NCBI RefSeq assembly: GCF_900964775.1
Contig: NC_041825.1
Location: forward strand, 3,694,001 to 3,758,000
Direction of reading: 5' to 3'
DNA: 64,000 bases
From: Scleropages formosus
Lineage: Eukaryota > Chordata > Actinopteri > Osteoglossiformes > Osteoglossidae
Shown here: positions 34,804-46,483 of the stretch, one piece after another
Numbering within the stretch: the stretch's first letter is position 1
Layout: every line of letters begins with the position of its first letter
Made by a program: the position numbers and the translations under genes
Notes under the pieces: model-generated
The model's database searches: none
What the model was told of the DNA's origin: nothing
Seen by the model: only the letters and a program-made list of their open reading frames with translations

Positions 34804-35005
34804 GGTCCAAGAGCAGGGCATTAAAAAGACTTTTTTTTTACTTTGAGTCAGACAAAACAAACTTTCCTTCTGTCAGTCCATGTTCAAAGCTTCTGATGGA
34901 AAGTTCGGAAACTTGTGAGAGCTTTATAAAAAGTGTCGGAATTTAAATACTTGCTGCAGTAATGTATATATATATAAATATATAGATGATCATGTCTTCA
35001 TAATA

Positions 35006-35232
35006 CACACACACACACACACACACATTTTCAGAACCGCTTGTCCCATTCGGGGTCGCGGGGAACCAGAGCCTACCCGGCAACACAGGGCGTAAGGCCA
35101 GAGGGGGAGGGGACACACCCAAGACGGGACGCCAGTCCGCCGCAAGGCACCCCAAGCGGGACTCGAACCCCAAACCCACCGGAGAGCAGGACCCGGTCCA
35201 ACCCACTGCGCTACTGCGCCACCACGCACCCC
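35006..35232 (-). mobile_element. SINE-1, reversed, with exact target duplication
   Basis: (AC)n at the left, conserved body. Flanked by GTCTTCATAATA at 34994-35005 and 35233-35244, an exact 12-bp duplication. Confidence 0.95.
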
Positions 35233-35244
35233 GTCTTCATAATA

Positions 35245-36815
35245 TTTAAATATAAATTATAATGAAACTAATATTAATAAATATTTAAATATATATCCTT
35301 TATTCATAATGTTTAAAAGTATTTCACTATCGTCCAAAAGCGTTCATAAATACTTTTATGTACATTTAATCATACAGTGCCAATACCAACATTCTCTGGT
35401 GTAATTGTATTTTTTTTAAAGATAAAAATCGCAATATTAGGAAATGTGATCGCTACCATTGTGTGCAAAGTCCACTACACAAAGAGGAAGGAGTCCAGAA
35501 TTCATGTGAAATTATCAGGGAGATGAACAGGTAAATTTTCAAGGAGAGGAAAATTCAACCCATATACAGTTTTTTTTTTTTTCCAATAAAGTGACATTCA
35601 GGCATAGACCACAACAACCAAATATTACTGCTCAATAAATAAAACCGAGGGAAAGGAAGCACAAGTCCTAATAAGTTTCAGATGTATTAGAATCACACCC
35701 GAATAAATTTAAGAACATTTGAACATATTAATTGGTGCCGTTGCATTTTGTCCAGAGTGAAAACTTTACCAGTTGCTTTTGAACTGTCTTAAAATTGCTG
35801 AATGTTCTACTGGAAAAATCCAGTACCCATATCAGTTGTAAAGCCTACAGCTCCTTGATCTCCTGACCTGTTTTTAGCTGATAAATTTTTAAAGATATGC
35901 CCTGTGTAAGCTGCACATCATGGGCCATGAAGACACTGAGATTAAGTGATTTCTTGTAAATGCAGAGATCAGGTGAGCTGAGCTTCAACAAGTGGAACAC
36001 AGCAGTTTATAGGCACCGAGAACAGGCCTTTTCCCCTCCTGTGTGTGATTATGTCGTTATTTTAGGACACGTTTATTCAAAGCTGTCGCCAAAATGGTCC
36101 AAACACAAAAGCGTTCTTTTCAAGAAATGATGACACGTGTTTCAGTACTAATGACATTTTGCTGTGTCCCCGTAAAGTATGTTTATACTTTTTTAAAAGA
36201 CGAATTAAGAAAAAAAATCTAAAATCAAACACAGCTCTGTTATACTGAAAGAGACCACTGGGGTTTTTTGGGGATATTTATGGATTTCCTGGACGATACA
36301 AGGGATGACTGCAATTTGCTGTAATAAAGTGGATGCTACAAAAATTATATACTTACCTTAAAAATAATAGTGTTTTTGTTCTTTATACCAGGGTGTGCAA
36401 ACTGCTCAGCAATGAACAAGCCATTTTGTGGTACTCAGTGCGTAGTTTCTAACATTATCATAAAATGTTCCTGGCTTTTAAAAATTAATTACTCATAATT
36501 TCTTTCTTCATCCCTTCTGTTGTAGAGTCATACATGACTGTGTCCTTTTGTTTTTTTATGACACTAAGAAATATGTCAAGGAATTATCACATGCAAAACA
36601 ATTCAAGCATGTGACACCGACAGCAGAAAACCGGTTCAGTCTGGTTTTACAAAAAAAATTACGCTGAGGAAGTAATGACCTGACTGAGTACCGACTGTGT
36701 GTACAGAAGTGCAAAAACAAATGTTAAAGATAATAAAGTATGTGACCTATATAATTAATCTCTAAGTTGCCTTGGAGAGTAATAAATGAATAAAGGTACT
36801 GCAATGTACTAAGCC

Positions 36816-36851
<36 letters not shown>

Positions 36852-37640
36852 TATACTTCTTTTAAAAACTTAACTTAAAAAATGTATTTTTCTTGTATCC
36901 CATGTACATTTAAGTGACTAATGTTTAGGTTTATGCACAATTAAAGCAACACAAAAACATGAGAAACACCACTAACAAAAAAAAAAGAAAAAAAAAAAAG
37001 ACTTCCAGATAAAAGCCATTTTATAGAGAAATGGCACATAAAATCACCTCAGACAAATAAGTTGCCCAAGATTTCTTTTAATCATCAAGTAGTCATATTC
37101 AAAAAACATTACTAAAATACATGACACCATATACTAACAAGGAGTGGTAGGAAACTATTTCACATTTCAGTACATGGATCAAATCGTACATATAAGCCAT
37201 CAAGGACAGAAAAATACATTTACGTACATGGTTTTACATTTCTTCCCCACATTGAGTTTTATTTATAACACTGCAGAGAAAAAGTGAGAACATTTAAAGA
37301 TGATTTCTCAAAAATATTGTACCTCTGTATTGCTTAAATGTGTTCTTGTATCATATGACTGTCTGTATAACACACTCCAGAGTGCGTTCTCACTGTGACT
37401 CAGCACATTCTCATCCCACGGTTTGTTCCTTTATCTTCATGACAGTGAGGCAAAGCGGTTATTACTGTACACAGTCTGAGCATGTGATATTGGTAGGGAT
37501 GACCGGTTTAGTCTGGTTTACAAAAGGATCGCCATTCAAAGTGTAGTGCACTGATGTTAACAACTGATAATTGTGCAAAAAAAATATTTGGTTTTGTAAT
37601 TGTAAACATCTCAACTACTTGGTTAAGTTCTCTTGACCCA
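35245..37640. other. AT-rich intergenic between ferritins 5 and 6
   Basis: No gene recognised. A (TA)n/(CA)n run lies near 36820-36852. Confidence 0.5.
37396..37405. promoter_or_regulatory. TGACTCAGCA motif upstream of ferritin 5
   Basis: Perfect ARE/NF-E2-type motif, about 3.3 kb upstream of ferritin 5, preceded by CTGTG as in the other spacers (TGTGACTCAGCA). No partner TGACnnnGC at 33 bp here. Confidence 0.5.
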
Positions 37641-37649
37641 TCCAATTTC

Positions 37650-37947
37650 AGTTGCTGCTTGTCCTGAGCACGACTGTGGTGAACTGAAGCCTATCCCAGA
37701 AACACTGGAGGCAGGTATACCCTGGACACCACTCCATTGAAGGATAGCCCCACACACGCACACGCACACGCACGCACTCCCTCACCCATTCACACATCAG
37801 AGTCACCAATTCACCCGAACTGCATTTCTTTGGACTGTGGGAGGAAACCAGAGTACCTGAAGCAAACCCACACAGACATGGGGAGAGCATGCAAACTCCA
37901 CACAAACCCACGTTCTCTCACACCACCCAGGCGCCATGTCACAGCAT
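37650..37947 (-). mobile_element. V-SINE variant, reversed
   Basis: V-domain (GGACTGTGGGAGGAAACCAG, ACATGGGGAGAGCATGCAAA) joined to a different 3' part (CTGAGCACGACTGTGGTGAA, GGCAGGTATACCC). Probably a second V-SINE subfamily. Confidence 0.75.
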
Positions 37948-37949
37948 CA

Positions 37950-39430
37950 CGCAAATTCTATGTATGTCACTTTTATACGAAGAATGAAAAGAAATGCAGA
38001 GTAGCAACACCAGTGTTGTACTATAAACTGTTCAATCATAATTTCTGTATAATGGAACTGTCCTCATATTATTCCAAACACGATGAAATCAAGGATGCTG
38101 AGAAAATAGACTCCAAGCAGCACAACTGTAAACACTAAAACAAAATGCATCTTTGACTATTGTATTACTACAAGACAAACTTACAAAGTAAAACCTAAAG
38201 ACTCAGCTTTCTGTTCATGAATACTGGGTTCGCATAAAGCTCAATTTGTAAATTTATATGTATTGTGCTCCTGTTTTTTCGATGGCCAGTTCCCAAAAAT
38301 AACAGTCACAAGGTTCCAAAAGCTTAGAGTGCCAAGTTACACAGGCACCTGCAAACTGCATTCATAAGAAATCATTTCCATATTATCGCAAACAATTATG
38401 ATTTTCAGCAGCAGATGGCTTTAAGATTGTTTCACATTATTGAGAAGAACATATTTAGTGTGATCTGGGCCAAAATTAAACCACAGGGTCAAAATCAACA
38501 AAGGGAAGTTAAAAATTAACAGATATAAAATGCTGAAAGGGTTTTTTTTTTTTTTTTTTAAATTTACAAAAGTTCTGTTTTCCCATTCCAGTACCATGTC
38601 ATATGCCACACTAGAACTGTTAGTAAAGCAAGGACTGTGTGGTTTAATTACAGACATTGAATAATCAGACATGTTTATGCTCAATTGCTTTCACTGTATG
38701 TGGAATAAATATCAGACTTTCTCCAAACTGCCTTTTCCATTAAACTGACGGGATCTGTGTCAACAGCACAGTGTACCACACCTGTACCTGACAGTAGGAG
38801 ATATACAAACTGTTAGTTAACAGTTCTGGAATTGGCAACTCATGGCATATTGTGCAGCATTGATAAAACAACTGTAAAAATTATCATAAATAGAAGAATG
38901 TGTTAAACTTCACCTTGGACTGTCATTTGAACACTGTCTTTTCAGTTTTAGCTACAGCGTAAAAACCTTTTTACACTTTTTGATTAGCACTTTGTAACAT
39001 TTACGATTTCATTCCGGAACAACTGCCCTGTACAAGTACTGTCATAACAGGAGAAATTCTTTATATGTAGTTTCAGTTCCTTTGTAGAATGTTGGCAATC
39101 AGCTTTGTAGACAAAAGCGTTTTGTAACATTACAATAATACCCTATAATATAAAAACCACATACATTAAATGCATAGATTATAGACTGATCTGGAGCCAT
39201 AGACCCATTATAGACCCATTTGCCTTTTTAAAAAAACCAAAAATTTTGAGAACACAATAGAAAATATGTTTATATGAATGACTTTTAGCACCTACTGAGT
39301 ACCGTGATTTACATCACAGGTAACTACTCTAAAGCATTGTAACAAAAGATTGGATTCTGTTCATCCTATCTATGCAGCATTGCCCTACCTGCTGGTTTTG
39401 ATTGGGAAAAAAAAACAGAACTACAACTTG
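37950..39430. other. Intergenic downstream of ferritin 6
   Basis: AT-rich, no gene or clear repeat. The ferritin 6 3' UTR must lie at its right end, but no obvious poly(A) signal was found close to the stop. Confidence 0.4.
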
Positions 39431-39434
39431 ATCC

Positions 39435-41481
39435 TCACAGAGTGTGCTTGTCAAACAGGTACTCGCCCATGGCACCATGTGGTTCACTGGACTTGAGGGA
39501 TGTCAGGCTTCGCTTGTAATCACCTAGCTGCTTGATGACATCATGGCTGTCTGACAGGAAATGCTGCTCCAAAAAATCACACAGCTGGAAAGTGAGACAT
39601 AAATGCATGGTCTTAAAACCCATTACAGTAATGATACGGACAGAATGAGTAATGAAATATGTGACTTAAGTTGGCATGAAAATTATGTGCTCTTGTACCA
39701 CAACTTACAAACACAGTTAGGAGGGGAAGTATGTTCATAACTCAAATTGTTCATAGATCCATCCACTACATCACAATCAATAAAAGCTTAATCCCTCAGT
39801 TTACTCATGGGTTAGGTTCTGCTAAAAACACCACATAACGCTATAGTAAATAAAAGTGTACTTTAAGAAATTCTAGTTTCATATTCTCCATGTTCTTATA
39901 TACTGGAAACACTGGGCATGGGATAGGAAACTCAGGATGGGATGCCAGTGTGCTTCATCATATTTCATTAAAATGAAACTGAATTAAGTCAATAAGTCTA
40001 GTTTTAAACAGAAAATAAAAAACATATGATGTCCACAACCTTCAAATTCAATTAGTTGTTTTGGTTTATACATCGTAAGCGGTGTCCATTTCTCCTGCAC
40101 GTCAGATGGCACAAAAAAAATGAAACAGAACAGAAAAGAAAACAAGCTATGGTGTAATGGAGACTAGCTTTGGGAGAATGTATTAAAAAGTGTTTGACCT
40201 TAAAATGTGTGTTGCATGCTTCATTTGTGATTGAAGATGACTGAAGAATGGCCAGACGGAAGTGACAGATTGATAAAAAACATGTTTGTCAGCATTTGGT
40301 CACTTTCAATTTAATACGTAATATTAATGTAATAAACACATACACATGTTTAATTGTGGGATGGTTTCTGTAAAGTCTCTCATATAAGTATAATTAGTAA
40401 AAACATGTGAAACAAAATTGCTCTGGCACAGCTGCAAGATGTTGCACCCCCCAGTGCCATTTGAGTGTTTTTAGTGTTTGTTTCCCCCCCCCCCCCCCCC
40501 CATCTGAGTATGCTTTGCTGCCAGCTAATGGTGGAAAGTGAAATGAAGCACACTTTGGCTGTACAACAGAAACATTTTAGAAAATACAACTATGAAGAAA
40601 ATGCAATTTAAATATATTATATATATATATAAATTAACTGGCAATTGATTGCATCTTCGAAAATAACTCTGGGGTTTAGCCTGAGAAAACTACTAGGTAG
40701 AAGTGTAAAACAAGCTTGTAGACGATACAAAAGGGCTACACGAAGAAAATGTGCTTTCACTCACATGTGGATCATTGTGAGTGTTTGCTCTGGAGTGCAG
40801 TTCCATTATGGCCTGATTGAGAGACTTCTGATACTGCAGAGAAAATGAGACTGCATCCAATCCCCCTACCCAGTCGTCCCTGGAGGGCTTCTAATACAAA
40901 GTACACATCAATTGAGAAATCAGGTGAAAATGGTGATCATAACTTTCTATAAATGTGAAATACAGGTAAAACAAGTCTTTATTTAAATTAGCTTTATAAA
41001 ACTGGAAAAAACTGAAAACTTACTGCAATGGTCTGAAGCAAAATTCGACCTCCTCTCATGTTCTGATACCCCAAGAGATACTCTGCTTGCTCTCTTTCCT
41101 TTATAGAGCGGTCAAGGAAGAAACGGGAGAAGCTGGGGAGGGCTACATCATCCCTGTCAAAGTACATGCCCTAAAAATATATGAAAAAGGATTATATGCA
41201 CATACTATAGTATATATATTATGTTAAAGGGCATGCATGCCAACACATTATGTGAAACAATCTAGGAAGGAACACAGAGACAGTAAGCTGTAATACCATG
41301 CAAGCAACTAAGAGGAGTATAAATTCATACAAACAAAAAAAGAAACCAGAGGAAAAAACTATGTACAAACTGGGCTTACTAGGGAGAGGAACGTGTAGGA
41401 TGCAGTGAGTTTGATGTTGACCAGCTTGTTGATCTCAGCCTCATTGTCAGGGTGAAGATTGTGTCTGACTGCAGACTGCAT
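39435..41481 (-). CDS. Ferritin 6, divergent ferroxidase-deficient subunit
   Basis: Exons 41380-41481, 41024-41170, 40765-40890 and 39435-39584 (102, 147, 126 and 150 nt), same phase-0 joints as the H genes; 174 residues. In human H numbering: E27 is K (VNIKLTASY), Y34 kept, E61 is K and H65 is Q (SIKEREQA), E62 kept, E107 is Q (SLQYQKS), Q141 is S (SDSHDVI). D131/E134 of the three-fold channel stay (LCDFLE). It should co-assemble but not oxidise iron well, like an L chain, though its changes differ from those of mammalian FTL. It resembles fish genes labelled ferritin light chain, oocyte isoform-like (from memory). The frame is intact, so it is not a pseudogene. A 5' UTR intron is likely. 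Confidence 0.93.
39715..40300. repeat. Dispersed repeat in ferritin 6 intron 3
   Basis: Collinear with 12220-12870, 18255-18905 and 25770-26420. Shared landmarks: AACTCAAATTGTT, CACAATCAAT, GGGTTAGGTTCTG / GGGATAGGTTCTG, GTATTAAAA.GTGTTT.ACCTTAAA and TTTGTCAGCAT. Here it is intronic; there it is spacer, so it moved as a repeat. Family unknown. Confidence 0.65.
40484..40500. repeat. C homopolymer in ferritin 6 intron 3
   Basis: About 17 consecutive C on the plus strand. Confidence 0.85.
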
Positions 41482-41682
41482 TCCTTAAAGAGAATGAAAA
41501 CAAACTCACTAAATACACACAAAAAAAATCAGTGGGATAATGTTTAAAACATTACACAGAACATTAAAAATTTAGCACACATTTAACTCAAGGAAATACG
41601 GACTAAACTGCTATCATTACTAACACACAACATGAGGTAAATAGTCCTTGAGCAAAACCCATGGCTGTTTTCTTATGCTATT

Positions 41683-41755
41683 ACATTTACATTCATTCAT
41701 TTAGCAGATGCTTTTCTCCAAAGCCACATACTGTACATCTCACAGCAAAATACAA
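41683..41755 (-). mobile_element. L2/SINE tail fragment
   Basis: Isolated L2-type 3' tail (CATTCATTTAGCAGATGC, TTTCTCCAAAG) upstream of ferritin 6 exon 1. Confidence 0.65.
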
Positions 41756-42499
41756 TATTCCATGGAAAATACTATTCAAGTAAAGCTTCCAGATCCAAAA
41801 GTGCTCAATAGTATTCAGCAAAATAATTCTATTTAGTCAACTGTAGTCTTGTCTAAGAGTTATTGCTGCAAACAGTCCTGCACTTCCTTAGTTAATATAC
41901 ACTCTAAACTAAGCTATGCATTTATTTTCTTTTTTATCCCATCAGTTCCACTTTGCTTGTTCAGTCAGCTTTGCAAAGCTGGAGCTTATGGCTGGCTACA
42001 AAAATAGTTACAAAATACCTGTCTATTATGCATTCTTAGCAACTGTTCAAGTGAAAAGCAGTGTAATAGTTTGTTTGTAGCAGCCAGATTTACATGAGAA
42101 ACAAAGGTGGATCTGCAATGCACAGTCTGTAGTGTATCCAATAATCTAATTCAATTTTCTCGAAGTATGAACACAAGACAAGTGTACCCATCACGTGTTC
42201 TGTTCCATCAGTGTGTACATAAGACTAAGTGCTTGTACATGTATATAGTGACGGTTACTGGGTGGGTACTGGGTTAATACTGTGATGCAGGAAATACAAG
42301 TAATAAATATCGCTTCGGGTGAGAACTGACTGTTTTTGAGAGTGACACAACATGCAGAAGAACGCGGAGAAAGCAAAAGCAGAACTTCCGCGTTTTCAGC
42401 GGAACATGCGAGAAGGACAAGGTTTCGATATGAGTACATTTTTATTTATAAAATATAAAAAAATAAAAACTATTTCGGAGGTGAGAGTGTAAAAAAAAA

Positions 42500-42521
42500 G
42501 TGTAGTCACACTGACTGACAC
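42500..42521 (-). promoter_or_regulatory. Diverged IRE-like hairpin of ferritin 6
   Basis: Minus-strand hairpin: lower stem GTGT/ACAC (one more A-T pair possible), bulged C, 5-bp stem AGTCA/TGACT, GTG triloop. It also contains CAGTG. The C of CAGTG lies 79 nt from the CRE, against 83, 83 and 80 in ferritins 1, 4 and 5. It is not a canonical IRE, because the C bulge is four, not six, bases before CAGTG. IRP binding is uncertain. Confidence 0.45.
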
Positions 42522-42579
42522 TCTCTCTCTGACGACCGTTACACGGCAAAATCCAGCGCTCCTTTCCCCCTTCCTGTGC

Positions 42580-42600
42580 CTTATAAATGACTGACGTCAT
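42580..42600 (-). promoter_or_regulatory. Ferritin 6 candidate promoter: TATA and CRE
   Basis: TTTATAA (42581-42587, minus strand) and CRE TGACGTCA (42592-42599), 1.1 kb before the ATG. A spliced 5' UTR would join it to 41488. No CCAAT at the spacing seen in ferritins 1-5; one lies further up near 42772. Confidence 0.6.
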
Positions 42601-42604
42601 TAAA

Positions 42605-43600
42605 TAAAACAAAGCTAAATCACATATCTATTAACTATACGTTTAAATGCGTTTTACGTACCTTTAAAGAGAGTGCTTGATTTTCTTTGGTTACTTATCA
42701 GGAAAATCCCGGAACCTGAAACCGGAAACCAAAACCAGGATATGACGCAGTTAATTGACCGCTGATAGCCGCCAATGGCAACATCACTTCCGTTCAAGGG
42801 CCACGTCAGTAAACCATTTATGGAGTTATAAAAGGTTAATAAGCTAAACACACTGCATTTTCCTCTCTTTTTTGTTCCAGTGTATAAAAGCAGACCTTTA
42901 TTTGAGTTTCTGTCTTCAAAGTACTAATTTTCATAACACCATTTACCTATTCTTTTAATATTTCACTATGTAGAAAAGGCTGCACGTTAAATTAAGCAAA
43001 CGTCACAATTAGAGATAAAAATTCATTGAAAATTTCTGAGGTCTTCGTGACATACGGATATATTCTTCAGTGTGTGCTTCTAAAAAAGTGATTTAGGAAA
43101 AACCTATAATTGCAAATTACTGTGCATCGCCTCCGCTACATAAATTAATGTAAATATAGACTAGCTGTCCGTCTGTGGCGGGATCCGAACCTGTAGTGGT
43201 AACATTGTGTCAATAGAGGGCACAAAAGTTCATGTTAAAACAAAACCCCGCGAACTGCGTCAAATACTTATTTTATACTTTTATACTCTTATTCTTCATT
43301 TCATTCAATTTCATTTCCGTCTTTGTCCAAAATGACAGCAAGAATTTCATTGTATGGTGTAACAGACTGTTTACTGTACATATGATAATAAACTCTTGAA
43401 TCTTGAATGTTATGCCACTAAATGCGTGTGTCTCAGTATAATAACATTGTTGCGTGATCCAACAGAATCCATAATATTTATTGTAGGTATAATACACATT
43501 GATAATGTACAAATGTTCTCCTGGGCCACAGATACATCTGAATGCACAGGAAAGTTCGAAGTTGGTGCTACCTCAGTGCATTTTCCACCAGTTTCAGGGT
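42605..43600. other. Intergenic upstream of ferritin 6
   Basis: No gene seen. The short minus-strand frame at 42654-42851 has no family resemblance. Confidence 0.4.
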
Positions 43601-43614
43601 CGGAAGGCACTTTC

Positions 43615-43720
43615 ACACACACACACACACACACACATTTTCAGAACCGCCACAAGGCACCCCAAGCAGGACTCGAACCCCAGACCCACCGGAGAGCAGG
43701 ACAGCGGCCCAACCCACTGC
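43615..43720 (-). mobile_element. SINE-1, reversed, internally deleted
   Basis: Tail (AC)n and TTTTCAGAACCGC joined directly to CACAAGGCACCCC and the B-box part. The target duplication AAGGCACTTTC (43604-43614 and 43721-43731) is still exact, so the deletion happened in the source copy or during insertion. Confidence 0.9.
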
Positions 43721-43766
43721 AAGGCACTTTCTTTTAATGAAAAAATGTAAACATGTGCTGGTTAGG

Positions 43767-43978
43767 GGGGGTGCGGTAGCGCAGTGGGTTGGACCACAGT
43801 CCTGCTCTCCGGTGGGTCTGGGGTTCGAGTCCTGCTTGGGGTGCCTTGCGATGGACTGGCGTCCCGTCCTGGGTGTGTCCCCTCCCCCTCCGGCCTTACG
43901 CCCTGTGTTACCGGGTTGGCTCCGGTTCCCCGTGACCCCGTATGGGACAAGTGGTTTTGAAGATGTGTGTGTGTGTGT
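43767..43978 (+). mobile_element. SINE-1 with exact target duplication
   Basis: Full-length copy flanked by GTGCTGGTTAGG at 43755-43766 and 43979-43990. Confidence 0.95.
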
Positions 43979-44008
43979 GTGCTGGTTAGGCAAGATTTTA
44001 ACAACTGG

Positions 44009-44655
44009 CACAGTGGGCGGCACAGCGGCACAGCAAATAGAGCTGCTGTCTCACAGCGCCTGGCCGGTGCAAGAGGATGTGGGTCCTGTGGTGTCCAAAA
44101 GGAAGGTACACTGTTCTCTGGAGATTTTACTGTAATACAGCACTGGAACACTTTGAGTGCACAAATACAGTGAAAGAGTTTATTGAGAACAGCAGCTCAT
44201 GTCATAATCTCTCTGTGGAACCTTTCTGCTCCTGAACGCACAAAAAACCAGCGCTAGACCCAGTGCAGCCGATAACAAATTCCCGCTTCAATTAAGAATT
44301 AAGCAATGACCACTTAACAACCTTTGTCAACTTACACCCTACAGGCAGGCAGGAACCTTTCTTTTACAAAACTCTCAATGACTTGCTCTAGGTGTAAAAC
44401 ACCACAGCTTCGATCCCTTCAAGCTCAGTCTGTGTGGAGTTTGCATGTTCTCCCCTTGTCTGCGTGGGTTTCCTCCCACAGTCCAAAGACATGCTGTTCA
44501 GGTTCACCCATAGTGTGTGACTGAGAGAGAGTGTGATCCACTGATATATGGATGAGTGACCCAGGACAAGTAATGTATCTAGCAGTGTAAATGACTGCGG
44601 TGAATATGGCGTGTGGGCTGAAAAGTGTCTGATAAGTAACTTTGTTCAGTTTACT
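44009..44655 (+). mobile_element. V-SINE interrupted by a 322-bp insert
   Basis: Head at 44009-44085 (GGGCGGCACAGCGGCACAGC); the V-domain and tail resume near 44408 (TTCGATCCCTTC, CAGTCTGTGTGGAGTTTGC). The insert is listed separately. Confidence 0.85.
44086..44407. mobile_element. 322-bp insert with 9-bp terminal inverted repeats
   Basis: Begins CTGTGGTGT and ends ACACCACAG, exact inverted repeats, inside a V-SINE. It contains an AATACAGTG..GTTTATTGAG segment and no coding sequence. It could be a small non-autonomous DNA element or an LTR remnant. No clean target duplication seen. Confidence 0.5.
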
Positions 44656-44659
44656 TATC

Positions 44660-46252
44660 TGAGGCACATAACTTATGTCATTTTCACACTAAATAAAATA
44701 ATAAAATTTACATTTATTGTGGAGCATATGATTTGATCTTTGACAGGGAACATTATCCTCTTTGGGATTTTGCTTCTCAGACAACTTGTAAAAACAAATA
44801 AAAGAAAAATTTTACTACTAGACAAAATCTAAGGCTTTTTTGACAATAATGTGCCCCGTAGACATAGTACAATATGACATGGTATAACACGGGAATGCTT
44901 CCTCTTTAGCTATCACTGTTTTGTCTTATAAATTGCTGTTTGTGATATAATGGATCACATCATCAGTGGCCATGATCTCCTTGAGCATTATTGGCTTATA
45001 TGTGTGGAAAACAACCTGAAGTTATCCTCTCCTGGCCTGAATGAGGACTGGTAGGAACTTATTTAGTGGATATAGTGGAACAGGCTTAGCCATGTTTTTA
45101 GTACAGCTTTACTGAAGCATGCAGTTGGGTCTGGAACAGCTGGACTGAGCAGGGTTCAGTTGTTGCACTATAACAAGGTCCATGGAAAGGAAATGTTGAA
45201 GATGGTAGAGGAGGAAGTATGTGAGTCAGTAGAACAGCAAGTGAGCAGCACTGTGGTCCTGGTTGTGAATCAGAAGAACTGAATTTCCAGCTCAAGGTAA
45301 TACTATGAAGACAGAGGGTGAGGCCTGATGAACCATGGTTGGCTGTGCAAGGGGTATTTTTATGTTGAAAACACATGAAGACCTTAGGCAATGTCACTGA
45401 TGATGTGTCCAACTGCATTACAAGATGCAGAAAACAAAAACCTCATGTAACCGTACCTAATTAAGCTATAAAAATATGTGAAACAAAATCATAAAAGCCT
45501 GGAGATGCAGGTGAACTCAAGTGTGGAGTTCATTTACAAGTTCAAATGTACATAAAGGTGAAGTGCCATGGAGATATAAAGATTTGAATGTGAAGAAATA
45601 CAGAAACTGGAAGTCTTGGAGGAGGACACATGGGGATTTTGGAGAAGAGAGAATCCCAGAACAACTGGTGTGCAGAGAACATAAAATTAAGAGGTAAACA
45701 AGAAGCTGGATCTCACAGGGCAGTAAAAACTCAATCAGGCAGGTGTTATGGCATGTGTTAGATGCTAAATCCTTGACTTTACTGCAGTCAGATTCTGCCT
45801 TTTGTCATGTTTCCATCCAAAAAGTGGGTCATCAGACCCAAGTGCAGCACAGAGGCACACAAGGTGATGGGAGGATCAGAAGGTTGTGGTCAGGAAACTA
45901 GCAAGGGTCATCAAGGTGCAGATGTCATTACGAGAAGTCGAAAACCATGAGTCGATGATCAGGTAATGGGTCAAAGGAAATGAGGAGAGTCAAGAGGAAG
46001 AAGGCCAAGGAAGTCAGGAAAGGTGAACAGGGCACCATAAGGCACACTGATGACCACCTGCAGCTGAACATGATTCCACAATGTTCTGCGCGCTGGGATG
46101 TCCTTTTATGCATCTGGATCCTGATCAGCTGCAGGTGTTCCTCGTTGCCAAGGTGGAAGGCGTGACACTTTTTAAAGACTCATTGGTAAAATGGTTAACT
46201 GCTTGAGGGACTGAAGCAGAAACTGCTTGGATTAAATTAAATTACAAAAAAA
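44660..46252. other. Intergenic, no gene recognised
   Basis: Only short frames without family match. The segment around 45830-46180 (pyrimidine/purine rich, ending GGCGTGACAC) looks like old mobile-element DNA but was not assigned. Confidence 0.35.
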
Positions 46253-46264
46253 TACTTACATTTA

Positions 46265-46470
46265 AGGGGGCGTGGTGGTGCAGTGGGTTGGACTGGGTCC
46301 TGCTCTCCGGTGGGTCTGGGGTTCGAGTCCCACTTGGGGTGCCTTGTGATGGACTGGCGTCCCATCCTGGGTGCGTCCCCTCCCCCTCCAGCCTTACGCC
46401 CTGAGTTGCCGGGTTAGGCTCCGGTTTCCTGCAACCTTGTATTGGACAAGCGGTTCTGAAAATGTGTGTG
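46265..46470 (+). mobile_element. SINE-1 with exact target duplication
   Basis: Flanked by TACTTACATTTA at 46253-46264 and 46471-46482. It is inserted at the 3' tail end of the reversed L2 that follows. Confidence 0.93.
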
Positions 46471-46483
46471 TACTTACATTTAC

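Noticed and set aside
42500-42521. Canonical IRE for ferritin 6
   Set aside because: The bulged C is at the wrong distance from CAGTG and the loop in the best fold is GTG, so it is reported only as a diverged, IRE-like hairpin.
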